Assembly: GCA_016801885.1 (NCBI GenBank)
Contig: CM028891.1
Location: forward strand, 12,135,517 to 12,199,516
Source of the DNA: Toxotes chatareus
Lineage: Eukaryota > Chordata > Actinopteri > Toxotidae
Length of the DNA: 64,000 nt
Direction: 5' to 3'
How positions within the stretch are numbered: position 1 is the first letter of the stretch; every line of letters starts with the position of its first letter. A program made the position numbers and the translations under genes. Shown here in pieces: positions 28,062 to 41,018 of this stretch. The notes under the pieces were generated by a model. It was not told the DNA's origin. It saw only the letters and a list, made by a program, of their open reading frames with translations, and did not search any database.

Positions 28062-28324
28062 AATTTGATGACTTTCTTGAAGGTCTGCGCGAAGTCCTCT
28101 CCGTGCCAATCCTCCTTCACAGTCAGGCATTTTATGGCGCTGTCGATGTTTCCTTCTGTTTGAAAGCCGGAAAGCTCGTCCCCTGCAGGTTCCTCTCGTC
28201 TGCGTGGCTTGTTCTTTCCCAGTCCTTTAAATGTCTTTTGTGGAAAACTTCGTGAGAGTCTTTGCTGCTTGACGTCGGTGGAGGGTGTCTGCTCCAGTGA
28301 AACAGCTGTTTCAGGCGTTAGCTG
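28062..28324 (-). CDS. Candidate exon of an unrecognised gene
   Basis: A minus-strand frame of 87 codons, open from a TAG at 28325-28327 to a consensus GTGAGT donor at 28056-28061 (phase 2 exit). Its composition looks protein-like: a basic segment (GLGKNKPRRREEP) followed by an acidic, helix-compatible stretch (EGNIDSAIKCLTVKEDWHG, then EDFAQTFKKVIK). It sits at the edge of a CpG-rich promoter-like segment. There is no ATG in this frame. An ATG at 28436-28438 is in the same frame but is closed after 37 codons by the TAG, so either the 5' part is untranslated, an unseen exon precedes it (a weak acceptor-like GAGCAG precedes ACACCC), or the copy is broken. An alternative ATG in another frame (ATGCCTGACTG) gives a 23-codon, Arg-rich frame that also reaches the donor. 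I recognise no protein family. Confidence 0.4.
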
Positions 28325-28565
28325 CTAGCAACGTTGTTTATCAGCTGAGTGTCGTAAACAGAAACCCGTGAAAGGACAGGCGTATGTCTCAAGAACAATT
28401 CGGCCGAATTTACGTCGTCGAACAAGTAACAAAAGCATGTTTTACTCCAATAATGCGCCGCGAGGTGTCATTACAAACGATACTCTTCCCAAGTTTAATC
28501 CAAAATGGCGCTGAATTTCTTGTTCTCATATAGACCGCGGAACCGCTTCGTTGTGCTGCGTGCTG
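28255..28565. promoter_or_regulatory. CpG-rich promoter-like segment
   Basis: By my count 28381-28560 holds about 16 CpG dinucleotides in 180 bases, far above the surrounding AT-rich DNA. It contains a YY1-type element AAAATGGCG (28502-28510, plus orientation) and a CRE-like GACGTC (28271-28276), and no TATA box was seen. CpG-rich TATA-less segments with these sites are typical of housekeeping promoters. The candidate minus-strand exon starts beside it; the plus-oriented YY1 element would also allow rightward transcription, but no plus-strand exon was found to the right. Confidence 0.45.
28325..28438 (-). other. Short 37-codon frame upstream of candidate exon
   Basis: Starts with ATG (28436-28438), opens MLLLLVRRRKFG and stops at TAG, in the same frame as the candidate exon that follows. 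It may be an upstream ORF in a 5' UTR, or the N-terminus of a broken coding sequence. It overlaps the CpG-rich segment. Confidence 0.2.
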
Positions 28566-31500
28566 CGTGCTTCCCCCTGCTGGCTGAAAGCTGTAAATGC
28601 ACCAACCCACTGTGCTTTGAAAGTTTGGTACGACGATAGCTGGAGCAGAGCCAGTTTGCAATATGAACAACTAGCAAGCAATTTCTGTTTGTATAATATT
28701 AATTTAATATAATTTAACATGATTATTAATAAGTATCATTATTTCAATGTATTGCTGTAATACAAATGCAAAAAAAGAAACAATGGAGATACCTTCCAAA
28801 AGCTTGTGCAATGCAGCTTAGAATATTACCGCATAAATTGTAATCTATGAGCTAAATAAAATTAAGCACACTGTGTAATCTGTATAGGCTGTAATGGCTC
28901 ATTGAAATGTTTACTAAAATGCTGGTCTTCTTCCTGTGTCTTTTCCCAATATATAATTCTTAAACCCTGCCTTGCTGCTCCCTCACAAGCCAATTTATTA
29001 TTTATGAGAGAACTGATTATTAAGCACAAAGAGAGTCCTATTGTGTATTTACAATATTTTCCCAAGGTTTAATAAACGGGTTAACACTGGGGACACAGCT
29101 ACTGTTAAAGTCTTAATGCAGAAAGCATCCACAAGAAACAACACACTTATTTCAGCTGTCTGGAGGCTGTAACTCCCAAGGCTGAGTTGACATAAATCCC
29201 TGTATTTTGCAACAGCCTATAAATTCAAAAGATGATAACTCAGATCTAAGTAGGTAGTTGGCAAAATTTTTGCTCCATCTCAGCTGCCACTAGTAGCCTG
29301 GCAGTGTTGTGCAGATGGTGCTTTATGTATTTATAATTGTCCAAACATTGTAAGAACCTCTCAGTATTTGGATCCTGTGCACACTAATTAGCTTGATGCA
29401 TATAAATAAAGTGCTTAAAATTTAGCACATTGCAAAAACTATGTGTCGGCGTGTATATGTGTGTGTGTGCCAGTATTGCCAAAGACCTAATGTATGGACG
29501 TAGATGTAGTTGTTTGCATCAGAGTGAGTAAGCCCCTATCTATATCTACTTCTACTGCCAACTACCAGTGTCCATCATCCTGCTATTCAACGTGGTGTCA
29601 TGTGGTGCTCTCAGCGGTGCCAGAACATCAGCAAAATATTTACGGTCCTTCCCAACAGAGTTGTAAAACTAGCAAAACTAACACGCCCAACAAACTAAAA
29701 CTGCTTAAGATACCGACACCATACATTTGCTAATCCTTGAAATGAAATGAAAATTTAGACGGTACAACTGATATATCTGGTGAACTGAATTTGATTTACT
29801 GTATTTGTTTGAATGGTACTGACTATGAAGACTATAGCATGTGAAAAGAGCCCATTCTGAGCGACCTCAGAGACTGTAACATGCATTTTCCATCTACACC
29901 ATCTGTCTATGCTGTCTTCATATCAGACATACCATCCTTTGTTTCACATCCAGCATTTAAAAATATGCTGTGGCTGATTAGTTTTTTCAAGAGGCATAAA
30001 AATTGTTAAATTAATCAGTTTCGTATGTCTGCAGCTAATGATGCATGCCAGCGTTTTTTGGATTCCTCCTTGTATACAAGTAATTATACAAAAATCTGTC
30101 ATGCTTTTCTGCATTGCTTGTACGGTGTCTGATTTTCATAATGCTGGTGAGAGAGGGACACCTATCAGGTCCCCTGGAAAGCCTGAGGATTGACATTGCT
30201 CTGTAAGATGCAACACTGAATAAATTAGTCATTTACGAATGACAGGGACACATTACACCAGCTACGGCGAGAGGAGAAAAACATAGAAACATATATTATC
30301 TGGTGGGAGAAGATAAACGAAAACAGCATAATGATCACTGAATGAAATATCTGCAGTGAACTAATTTCTAGAGACATGTTCTAATCTGCAAATTATTTCA
30401 CCTTGGTGGCTATTACTTTAATAGTAAGTGCTAGACTGTGACTGACGGCTGGTGTCACTGAAGAAGATCATACAAAACTAGTAACTGCCTTTGAGCATGA
30501 CTTAATCTCCAAAAGCTCCAGCTGTGCTCTGACACTGACACCGTGCTGCAGCAGACTCCTTAAATTTGGATAAAAGGCTCAGACACAAATACAGACTACA
30601 GAGGTACAGATGTTGCAGATGTGAATTGTGTAAATACAGACTGTTCTCCATCACTTACTGGATGACAGATGTATCACAACACAAATTAGTCTTGTCAGGA
30701 GATAAGATTATGGCTAAAGAGATGTTTTCAAAACAAGGTCCACTTGTACTGCGTGTTTCAGGATCTCAGTTTAGTGCTTATCACATGATGTGGAACTTCA
30801 GTTATGTTATTCGGGGTTATTGGAGGACAGCGGATGGAGTCCTTGCTGGTTGCCAGGCAACCTTAGGTGCCGATAAGGTCACTGCTTCAAGCTGCAAAGC
30901 ATAAAGAAATAGTTAAAGCACTTAACTCTCCATAAAACCACCATTTGTTGTTTACTTTTCTGTTTGTGTGCAGATCAGATACATGTTACTTACTTATCCT
31001 TTGATGTACTGGTAGGCAGATGTTTAACCTCTGGACAGAGCCAGACTGTTTCCTGGTTTCCAGTCTTGACGAAAGCTAAGCTAATCGACCTCTGGCACCA
31101 TCGCAACACTTAACACACAGGTATGAGACTGGTATCAGTTTATTCATCAAACTCTCAGCATGAAAGCAAACAAGCTTGTATCTCAAAATGTCAAAATATT
31201 CACTGAAGTTCAGACAAGTATCTTGGGTTTAAGTTGCGGGTTCAGACAGCAAAGAAATGTAGCTGAAGTTCTAAGAAAAGGCTTTGATCAGGAACAAAAA
31301 CATGCTTTTTTTATGTCAGACTATTAAATAACTGCTGGTAGTTACCTACCTTTGCATGAAAACCTGCAACAGCTAATTCTTTGTGAGTGTAAGTGTCATG
31401 AGCACAACTTGTATGGTCATCGGAGAGACTCATACAACACACAATGCACCATAATGTCAGACTTTTCACATATTCACTCAAGTAGCAGAGGATCCTAACT

Positions 31501-32240
31501 CATCAGCATCATCCACTTGTTTATGTAACATGGGGACCACAATAATTATGCGAGTACACCATTGTAATTCATGGGAAAACGTGTCCTATTTTGATGTAGA
31601 AGGATTAAGAAGCCTCCAAGGCTTTTTGACACCAATTCACATGGGAATGAATGCAAAACATTCTCTGCATGTCACCGACAGCCAGATCTGCATCAACAAC
31701 ATTGTGCTGGGGGAAAGATTACACTGATGATGTGTGCGTTCAATGAGTGTAGTCATCCAAACAGTTTGTTACTTTTTTTACTTGATGTAAAGCAGCGAGT
31801 TGTCTGGCCTCGTTTCTTCGAAACTGTTCCCATTCCATCTGTCTGATTTGTTGAACAAGACTGTAAAAGTACAAATAAGTAATTATTTAAAAAAATGCAT
31901 TTAAGTAAATAAACTTCAGGTGGGACAGCCCATGAAAATGAATTTCACCTTCCATTTCCCTTTATCCGTTGTTCAAAGTCTAGTGATCCTCCTTCCGCTT
32001 CTAAAATCTTCCTAGAAGATGTCATTTGTAATTGTAATTGAGTGAAATGATACGAAATCCAAGACAAGGACTTGCTTTAACTGTGCTCGACAGCTACACT
32101 ACAATGAAATAGCTGTGTTTCAAAAGAAAGTCTTCATATGAAATAATCATATTATAATTTGTAATGTCCAACATTACGTTGTCTTTAAATATTCAGCAAT
32201 TTAATTTGAACATTCTCTCTCAACTGTTTTTTTTTCTTTC

Positions 32241-32260
32241 TTTTTTTTTTTTTTTTTTTT
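32241..32260. repeat. T20 homopolymer
   Basis: A T run preceded by an interrupted TTTC/T-rich tract starting near 32227. Confidence 0.95.
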
Positions 32261-35200
32261 ATAAAAATCCACCACTTCAAATTAATATAAAATGATGCCT
32301 TGAGGGTGGGCAAGATTTATCTGAAATAAACAGACACTACTCTTTGGGCAATGAGTCTCTACTGTCATCTTTTCACAGGGACTAAAAAACCTTCTGCTCC
32401 CACTTAAAACATCAGCAACTCCAACCATGTGGGCCGGGTAAATAAAACGGCTTGACAGAATGATACCGCTTTTCCCAGCCTGACCCTCAACCCCGGCATG
32501 CTTGTTTTCCTTCCCTGCAAACTTTTGCGTAGGTTTGGTTTGTCAGCTTCCTCTTTTCTGTGTGTTTTTTTAATTAACATCAAACCAAAGCAAACAAATT
32601 TGTTTTTGTGATATCCTGCTCAGCAGTGCACAGGGTCCCTTTCGGGAGCCACAAAAAAACTCCCAATAGTTGGATTGACACAATAATTACATCAGAACTG
32701 CGGTTCTATTCACATTAGTTTTTGTATCCACTGGTGCAAATTCTGACAAAAATTAATATAGTTGTAAAGCACTCAAGCAGATGTCAAGCTCTTAAGTTAC
32801 AAAACTGTTGTATTTACCACCAAAAGTAAAAGAAGCCTCTGCATTTTTCAGCCAAGGCATCATAGCAAGACATCGACTCCTTTCCGGTGGGCTTTCTACT
32901 GAATTTCCCTGTGGATCAGTAAACTATGGGACATCAGTGTTGTTTAAAAGGCAGAAAAGATGTGCATCCACACGTGGCTCAGACCAATCTGCGAAAAGAT
33001 TCATAGAACCTTTTCACGTGCATGTCTGGCTTTCATTTTCAGCGCCTTTCACTGGCTTTCCTGCCAAGGAGAAATTCTATAAACACAAATTAGTGACCTG
33101 AAATTAAAGCAATAACATACAAACAGTGGAGACAACTGATCTTGTAAGCACAACAGCACTGAGGCATTGTACTAAAAATTAAAGAAATAGTTGGGCATTT
33201 TGGGAAATAGACGCCTTATTGTTCAGACACATATTATTATTTTGAAATTCAAAGTTTAGCTGTTTATACATCAATTTTTTTACATTTATTTTTTTTTTTT
33301 ACTTTGATTCATTGTTATGAAGAAAAAAAAAACATGTGTATTGATTTATTGTCACATGAGGACTGCAAAGAGATTTTTAGATTAACAACACCACAACAGT
33401 CTGTGCTGCGGACCCATAAATTAAAAGGCTTAGTTAAAATGGATTTGGGCTGTAATGGAGAAACACAACATAACATAACACATTCTTTTAAGGTTCATAG
33501 CACAGAGATAGACTCAATGAAAGTGTGTCACACAGCATAATCCCAATGATTGTGTGCTCTGCCCAGGATGGTGCCATTGTTTCATGGATCTGTTGATGGC
33601 TGGTTTCCAGCACAATCTCTTTTGTCACATCTCCAGCTCATCATCCCATCTCTCTCTTTCTTTCCTGGAAGCAGCTCTCTTATCTAGCTTTGCCTCTTCC
33701 CTTTCTTCCATTGCTTTAATGCATCTTGTCAGATTGAGTGTCTCTGAGTCACAACTCTCTCATTTTTGGATTATAGAGCCCTCGAGGGTTTTTTTTTTCC
33801 CCGCATCCCCGCCTCTGCTCTTTTTCATCTTCAACTTCCTCCTTTTCTTTTTTTTTTCTCTCTCTCTCTCCTTAGATAGTAGGCCGGTATTCCCAATAAG
33901 CCTCTTATCCCAAACCCTCACCTCCATCTTTCTCTGCGTCCTCATGATTGGAGCGGGGCGTTCATGATATCCAAGAGGAGTTACTCAACCTTCTCCTGTC
34001 TTTATGAACCCTTGGATCATGTTGAAAAGGGTGGGCAGAGGTCTCCATCACCTCAAGGATTCGCACAACTGCTGTGCACAGCTATCAGTGCTTGCACTTG
34101 GCATTCAGTGTTCAGCTGTGCCAAGTGAAAGCAAATCTATATCATAATGTCTCCCTCTCCTAAACCAACAGCTTCACCAGTACATGTGAGGCCAGAGCAC
34201 AAAAATAAAGCAACAACTCAGCAGGAGTGGCCTACTTAAGCCGGCGGTTTGATGTGCTTCCGTTTGACTGATTTCACAACTGCAAGTTCCAGGAAGACTT
34301 AGCTTTTAAACCCTGAATGGTCTTAAGGGTCCAGACCTCACAAAAAGATCAACTTGATGTCTTTTTATCCTTAATGTCTTTGGTTTCACTGTAACAATGC
34401 ATTTAAAATATTCATAAAGGGATTGAAACCTACAGAGGGCATTCGAGTTTCTGCATCACTGAACCCAAGGAATTTCCTCTTTGTTTTTCATCTAGAATAA
34501 TGGGATTTGTATCATTAATGCTAAAACTACAATCACCATCAGCTTTGTTTTATTTTGTAATGATGTTCCAAATGAAATCACACATGTAAGTCACGGTGAG
34601 ATGACTCTTTGTGGTTTCTTATCTTAGTGGTGGATGTTGATTTTCTTGGCGAGTTCAGCGAACCGCTGTCATTTTTTAGGATTTTTTACTTCAACCGTTT
34701 TTTTCATGTGTGTCTGCGGGAGGTGGTGTTTGTTAATTTCTCACATCTCTGCACAGGATGGAGAGTTTTGCCAGGATGAAAAAGGAAACCTTCTCCTCCT
34801 GTCTTGCCCCCCCCTCCACCGTTCTCCTCCTCTCACTCAGCTCAGCACCCTACGGCACGGCGAAGCTAAGCAGACGGCTGTCCAGACTCCCCAGATCATT
34901 ACACAGGAATCACACTGGGAGAGGTGTGTGGGAAGTGGCTGTGACTCAGCGGGTGCACCAGTGTTTACTGACATTCATCTCCATATGTCATGACCCCAGC
35001 CAATCAGAAGCCATGGACGTGGATTTGGCTTTGGTTTTTGGGGAAGAATGAACACGTGCAGTTGCCTGTGGTAGCAGCGTGTTACACATTTATTATCTCA
35101 CCAGATAAGATTGTATCACCACACACACACAGTTCATTTCCATTCCCTATCAGATAAGTTTACATTTTGCCCGTTTTGCTCTATGCACTCTGATCTAGCA

Positions 35201-36221
35201 TAGGCAGGGGAAAACATACTGTTTTGATGATACAATTCACATGGAAAAAAAAAAATCTCAAACTGCAAATGAACACCCTCAAATCTCAAATGAAAACGAC
35301 CGGCTCTTGTAGCAACTCCAATTACATTTTGGCATATCAGTATGAGAATACATACTCCAGAGCAAATTAAACCCCTTGCTTAACCAACCTCCCCCCCAGC
35401 AATTCAATTCTATGCAGTGCTGAAATCACTTCCCTGACTGCACTGCCAATCTCACCATACGAGGGGAGAGATTCACTCCAGTCTATTTCTGAAAGTCTAA
35501 TAAGATGAACCCTCACACTTGCCATGCTAAGATAAGGAGTCGCTTGAGTGTGTTGAAGTGTTTACCATGGCTCAGACTTGCCTTCCATATACACAATACC
35601 TCTTCCAAATGTCTTAACCCTTTAATTTCCTTACAACGGATTCAAAAACAAATCTACGACTAAACAGATTTAGAAATTCATGGCGTCTGTGCTCGTCTCC
35701 AGATAAACTATTTCCTTTAGTAACAACACTTGTCCTTTACATGACTGTTTCATTCCAGTCGTTGGGTTGGACGACTACAAAGATTCAGGGTAGCTACAGT
35801 AACACAGTGATAATTTAAAGGGAGATTGGCCTTACATGAGGAGGGAGAAGATAAAGAGTTTGTTCAAATGGAGTTCTTTGGCCTTCCATCTTATTATTAA
35901 CCTTGTTATCAGCCTCAAGGCATACAGTTCCACTCTGTTTATGCATCTCTTCTATTACAGAGTGCCCATAGGCCATGTTGCCATTTCATCATAGCCTGTT
36001 AAATTGCAGAGTTGAAAGATAGCCTGTTCTATCAGCTGGAATCGCTTTTGTGTGTGATGCAAAGCTGAAAATGTCATCCTCGCTGTGATTCTCGTGTCCT
36101 TCAAGAGGCCGCATCCACCTCCCGTTTCAATGCTTCAACCTCTCCGATAGCTGGCATTTAAGTTGTTTTGAGGAGGCTATGTAAGGTGCGCAAGGAAAAA
36201 AAATGACCGTGCTGGTTGTTC

Positions 36222-36333
36222 AAAAAAAAAAAAAAGTCTTTTTTTTTTTTTTTAAACTGAGCGGGGAGAGGTTTGCAAACATGCCTCTGATGAGGCATGT
36301 TTGCGAACCTGTTTGTGATCATTTCAAGCTCAG
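36222..36333. repeat. Nested inverted repeats (hairpin cluster)
   Basis: Two adjacent hairpins. The first is A14-GTC-T15 (36222-36253), framed by GTT and AAC. The second has 19-bp arms (36269-36287 and 36292-36310) that pair perfectly apart from one wobble position, with a 4-base loop TGAT. An outer CTGAGC/GCTCAG pair (36257-36262 and 36328-36333) can extend the second stem. No coding or known miRNA seed is recognised. Confidence 0.9.
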
Positions 36334-39300
36334 AAATATGACGGTCTGCAAAATATTTTCTCTTCATAGAACAAGTCATTTTAAATATCTGTTTTCTATA
36401 CCTCATAAAGCCTCATCCTCTCTTCTTGGTGTAGCTTTTCTTAATGAAAACCACATATTTCGGGGATTTAACATCAGTCCCATCTTTTGATGATATTTGT
36501 GCATATTTTTAGAAATATTCCAGCAATTATCAGTGTCTATTTATAACCACTGATTGCATGATCACTGGGGCACAATCAGGCCGTGCTGACGTAGCAGGAC
36601 TGCATTGGGTGATTGTTCCTTTGAGCTACTGGTTCCCTTTGATTATTGCTGGTGATTGCTGCAGAGAGAGCGCAGTCACAAACGCAGCTGCATGGACACA
36701 CACACACATATATACCATTCATCCTCGACAACTCCTTCAAATGTGACTTGTAGTAATCAGTGTAACCGTCTTTTGTAATCATTGTGTTAGGACGAAGGAA
36801 TGACTTTAAGCAGAGTACAGTAGAGTCAGCCACTGTTTAATCTACTTGGCTCCTAGGTTGTAATCCTCTTTCTTATACTCTGACCTCCAAGGCTTAGAAC
36901 ACAAGACTGAACACACCAATCTTATTCAGATGATACAACAATCATAATAGTCATCTCTCCTCCTTCTGTCCTGTGTCCCTGCCTGCACCACATGCCACCA
37001 TGGATCTTTGTAATTATCCCTGCGCTGCAGATGGCGAAATTTGATTAAAATCCTCACCAAAAATCACGCTTTGTGCCCATTTCTCTGGACAACAGAATGT
37101 AATACTCCACCTGAACATTTAAAGTTGCAGTAGCTGTGAGAGGGTGCTGCCGTAAAAGTGGTTTATCAAAGTAATTGGTGCTTTTTTTTTTTTTTTTTGC
37201 CCAGGGTTTGGAATGGAAGGTAACAGATGTCTGTCTGAAGGAGATGTAGGTCACTGAGTTTCCTGCGCTCCCACTGATCCCATCAGATAAAGAAGAGGTT
37301 GTTTCTAAGGCTGCTTCCCACCATGACACCCTATCAGATCTTTAGCTTCATCTTACTTCCTATGTTTGAGGAAAATCCATGTCTTTTGAGACTGCTGGAG
37401 AGGCCATGTCAGAGTAATTACTGGACCATGATATCATCTACCCCCACTTATCCTCTAGCAGCAATAGAAGCCAAATCCCGGTATTGTGGCCTGCTTTTAT
37501 CTGCTTTATCCCTGAATGTGACTGGATTTCATTTTGAAAATTTGTATAATTTTATTTGAATAAATCAAAAATAAACAAGGCTATGAGAAGCATGGATGAT
37601 GCAGGATAGCTTGAACTGCCCGTAAATATGCTTATTATCATTTTCCAGACAGTACCAAGGAATCCTTAATATACATCCCTCTAATCATCTCTCGTGATAC
37701 TTAGGTCTGTTTTGTGCCATCGGGTTAACAAGGAGCTTAATGGTGTAATCCTCATCGACTGCTGGTCTGTCAGACTGTCCTCTTAGTGACTTATCCCCTA
37801 AGCCACAGGTCAAAGTGCAACACCCAGGAACTGCACAACCCTCGAGATAACTCTATGAAAACCTGAGTTAATCGCAGTGTGGGGTTACGTCTTAAAAAGT
37901 CCAAATTACAGGGGCGTTAAAACAAATGCATGATTGGTTTCCTCAGGCGGATGGTTGCCTGTAAAAACCACACAACCCTGACCAACCCCAAATGCGACCC
38001 CAGCGTTCCCCCTCACCTCCCCCTCCCGTCCACTCCTGTCGGCACACGGCTTGCACAACCCTGGTGGATTATGGGGAGACCTCCGGGCAGGATGACTGGC
38101 TGGTTTCACTATCTGCTGTGTGTGTGACCCACATCCCTCTCTCTGGCTAATCCTTTAGTTTCTGTGATCTCTGAGTACCTAGCCACATCTAATCCTTTGT
38201 GCTGCTTTATTTTAGCATTAGATTTCATATCATCCGAGCGTCTTCCTGATGATACCCTTCACTCCCCTCATCAATTGGCTTTGGATGTGCACTGAATCTC
38301 TATTTGCCACAGGTTAAATAAAGGGAAAGGAGTTTGGATAATTTGAAGTGTTGCGTTCTGATCTCATCAACCACAGTAGATCAGATTAGTGGACGAGCAA
38401 TTATTAAGCTGCATGTGAAACTAGACTAACCCACAGTATATGTAGTGTTCATGCCCTGAAACTGTCCGCGATCAGATCCAGATCACAGTGAACTGATGAG
38501 CCTATATCTTCAAACTCGCTGCTGCATTCAATTCATCCTTAGTTCACATGGTCATGACTGTGGATCTGAGGCGGCTGAGTTCCATGAGAACTTCTTTTTT
38601 TAAAAAATTATTTTAATTTGATTCCCACAAACTCCAGACAGCGTGTCAGAACAACTATACCACGCTTCAATCGCCGGCATCAATTGATCGATCGGTTCAA
38701 TACGACTGTTAATACAGTGTGACGCGTGTGTGTTGACTGAAAAGTTCTGGGATGAAATATGGGCACATTTTCGTCTTCTTGTTTTGGCCACAGTCACCTG
38801 ACTGGATTTCACAATCTCTGGCGGAGATTCAAATCATCGCGGCTTTTGGGTTTAATGCTTTTTTAATGTCTTTTTTTTTTTTTTAATGACACTACAAAGA
38901 GAATAGGCCATAGATATTCTCATCATTCCCTCATGCAGATGCACACATTTATACATGCCAGCACACTCACGCAATCACACTTACAAACAGACACTCAAAA
39001 ACAGGAATTAAATTGGTCAGGGCCCCCAGTGCCATTTAGAATCCCTCAACAGCTAACCCAGTATCCGCCTTAATAAATAAATAAAGCTTTCTGCATCTAT
39101 TATACACGAATATATACCATATCGACAAAACTGCATATTGAACCAACGTTACATACTGCGCTGTAGATAATTTATGGAGATAATTTATGATGGTGAAGAA
39201 TCAGCTGTACCCTTCACATACTGATTTGGCAATAAAGCACTGATGCAACAGAAAAACCAGAAGCAAATGTCATAAGACCACAGGAATTACAGTGCTCGCA

Positions 39301-40979
39301 GTATCTTCCCCCACAATTATTTTGACTTGATTACTGAATATGTTTGTCAAATTGAAATTGCAGTTCACCGCATGCCAACCATACCCTCACAGTCCATTCA
39401 GCCTACACAGTATCATCTTCCTCTATTTGTTCTGTGATCTGTGAATAAAAAATAGTCTTTCACTTCCTCTTTCCTGACTCTTTTTCTGTCTTTTGTGGTT
39501 GTCATGACCAGTGGTAATGAAGCTTCTTCCACAGACTTTAACTCTCTCTTGATTAAAGCCATATTAAATGTATCGTATAAAGCACCTTTCACACATGTCC
39601 CTTCACCTATTAATGGCCTACCAATTTCCTGCGTCAGCCTCACAGCATGTGGGAACTATAGCCAGAGTCGATTTTCCATGTAACACACATTTACCAGCCG
39701 AGTGAGTAAATTCTGTAAATTTTTCAACACGGCTCCGGTGGGGTTGCTGTTTATATATACTGTCATACTGTAAATGTGTCATACATTAATAGTTCATCCA
39801 CAGCCAGGAAATGTCATCAACAGAGGAGTACAATGAAAGCAAGACTAGGCGGTGGAGTTCTCAGCTAATGGATCCTCGTATGATTGAACAAAAAATGTAT
39901 TATAATGCAAATACGCATATTTAGTTTACAATAAAACTAATAATACCAGTCAATTTTCCTTGTAAAAAAAAAAAAAAAAAGCTTTTCCTTTCTAGCTTGC
40001 CAGTATCCATATTTTGAAATAACTGAGTGCTCTTAGTGGAGCTCTGTGCACACACTGCTTGAGAATGTGGAGCAATCCAAAGCTTCAGTGGATTGCCTTG
40101 CCTTGTTACAGTTGCTATGAAATGACATGACAATTGCTGTTTAGAGATGGGGTTTAGTGAATGGTTTTAAAATCCGTAATTTCAGAGCCCAGCACTTGCT
40201 GTTCTGGTTTCCATATTTTCCCGCTCTCAAGTTCTGCTGAGTAGAAAGTCACTAAATCTATCATCTCAGATGAAGGTAGCTTCAACACACATTTCTCCTG
40301 CATAATTGAACCCAGCACTGTCCTGGGGTCCATGTATAAAAGGATTCAAACATTTTACATTTAACAGATAGTGTGAAAGGCAATTACAGTATGTAATTAT
40401 TACATAAAAGCTACAGTATAATTACCACCTATAGTATCATCCTGTACCGTCCTAATTACCCATCTCAGCAAAGTCTGCAGTTACTTTCAGCACCTTGTTC
40501 TTCTCCTTTTTTGTTCTGCAAAGTTTCTGATTGGCCAGTCAAGATCCAATTTATGCAGCATATCACTTTCAAGGTCAGACTTCTTCACGTTGCTCGTCTG
40601 TGCTCAAATCTCATTTTCCCTTAACTCCGACTGTCCCTGCTGTTTTGGACACCAATTTGCCAAACGTGGAGAACGAGACAGCAGTTGAATCACGTGGAAC
40701 TCATATTTGACCACAGACATGTAGAAAACAACTAGGAATTTACTGTGGAGATTAAAGATGAGGATTCATCGCCACTATAAAAATGTAAGCATCTATGATC
40801 TAATTGAAGCAGAAATCTTTCTCTTTTTTTTTTATATGAAAAGAGTTCTTCAGCTTCACAGGAATGTTTTTAAAGCCAAAGGGGAGCCATAAAAATAATG
40901 TGTGGGCTGTTGGAGGAGGGAGACAGAGGTCATGTTTTGTCTCAACATGTGGATGCACTCATTCACACACCCTCTCCCT

Positions 40980-40980
40980 T

Positions 40981-41018
<38 letters not shown>
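40980..41018. repeat. Compound (CT)n(CA)n microsatellite
   Basis: A CT tract of about 20 bases joined directly to a CA tract (41001-41018). Confidence 0.95.

Larger units (their letters stand above)
26590..28440. repeat. Diverged tandem duplication, period about 970 bp
   Basis: Ordered matches recur at a nearly constant offset: gcattt at about 26769 and 27747; gcaacac/cacacc followed by ggctttcc at about 26704 and 27662; cacggcggcc at 26997-27006 and 28010-28019; the exon-like donors at 27087 and 28056; and 27186-27209 with 28145-28168. Offsets range from about 958 to 1013. The right copy also carries an extra cacggcggcc at 27911-27920. A shorter internal duplication relates about 26500-26665 to 26890-27115. 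Confidence 0.6.

Noticed and set aside
33554..33967. Plus-strand 137-codon Ser/Phe/Leu-rich frame.
   Set aside because: Explained by a pyrimidine-rich stretch that suppresses stop codons.
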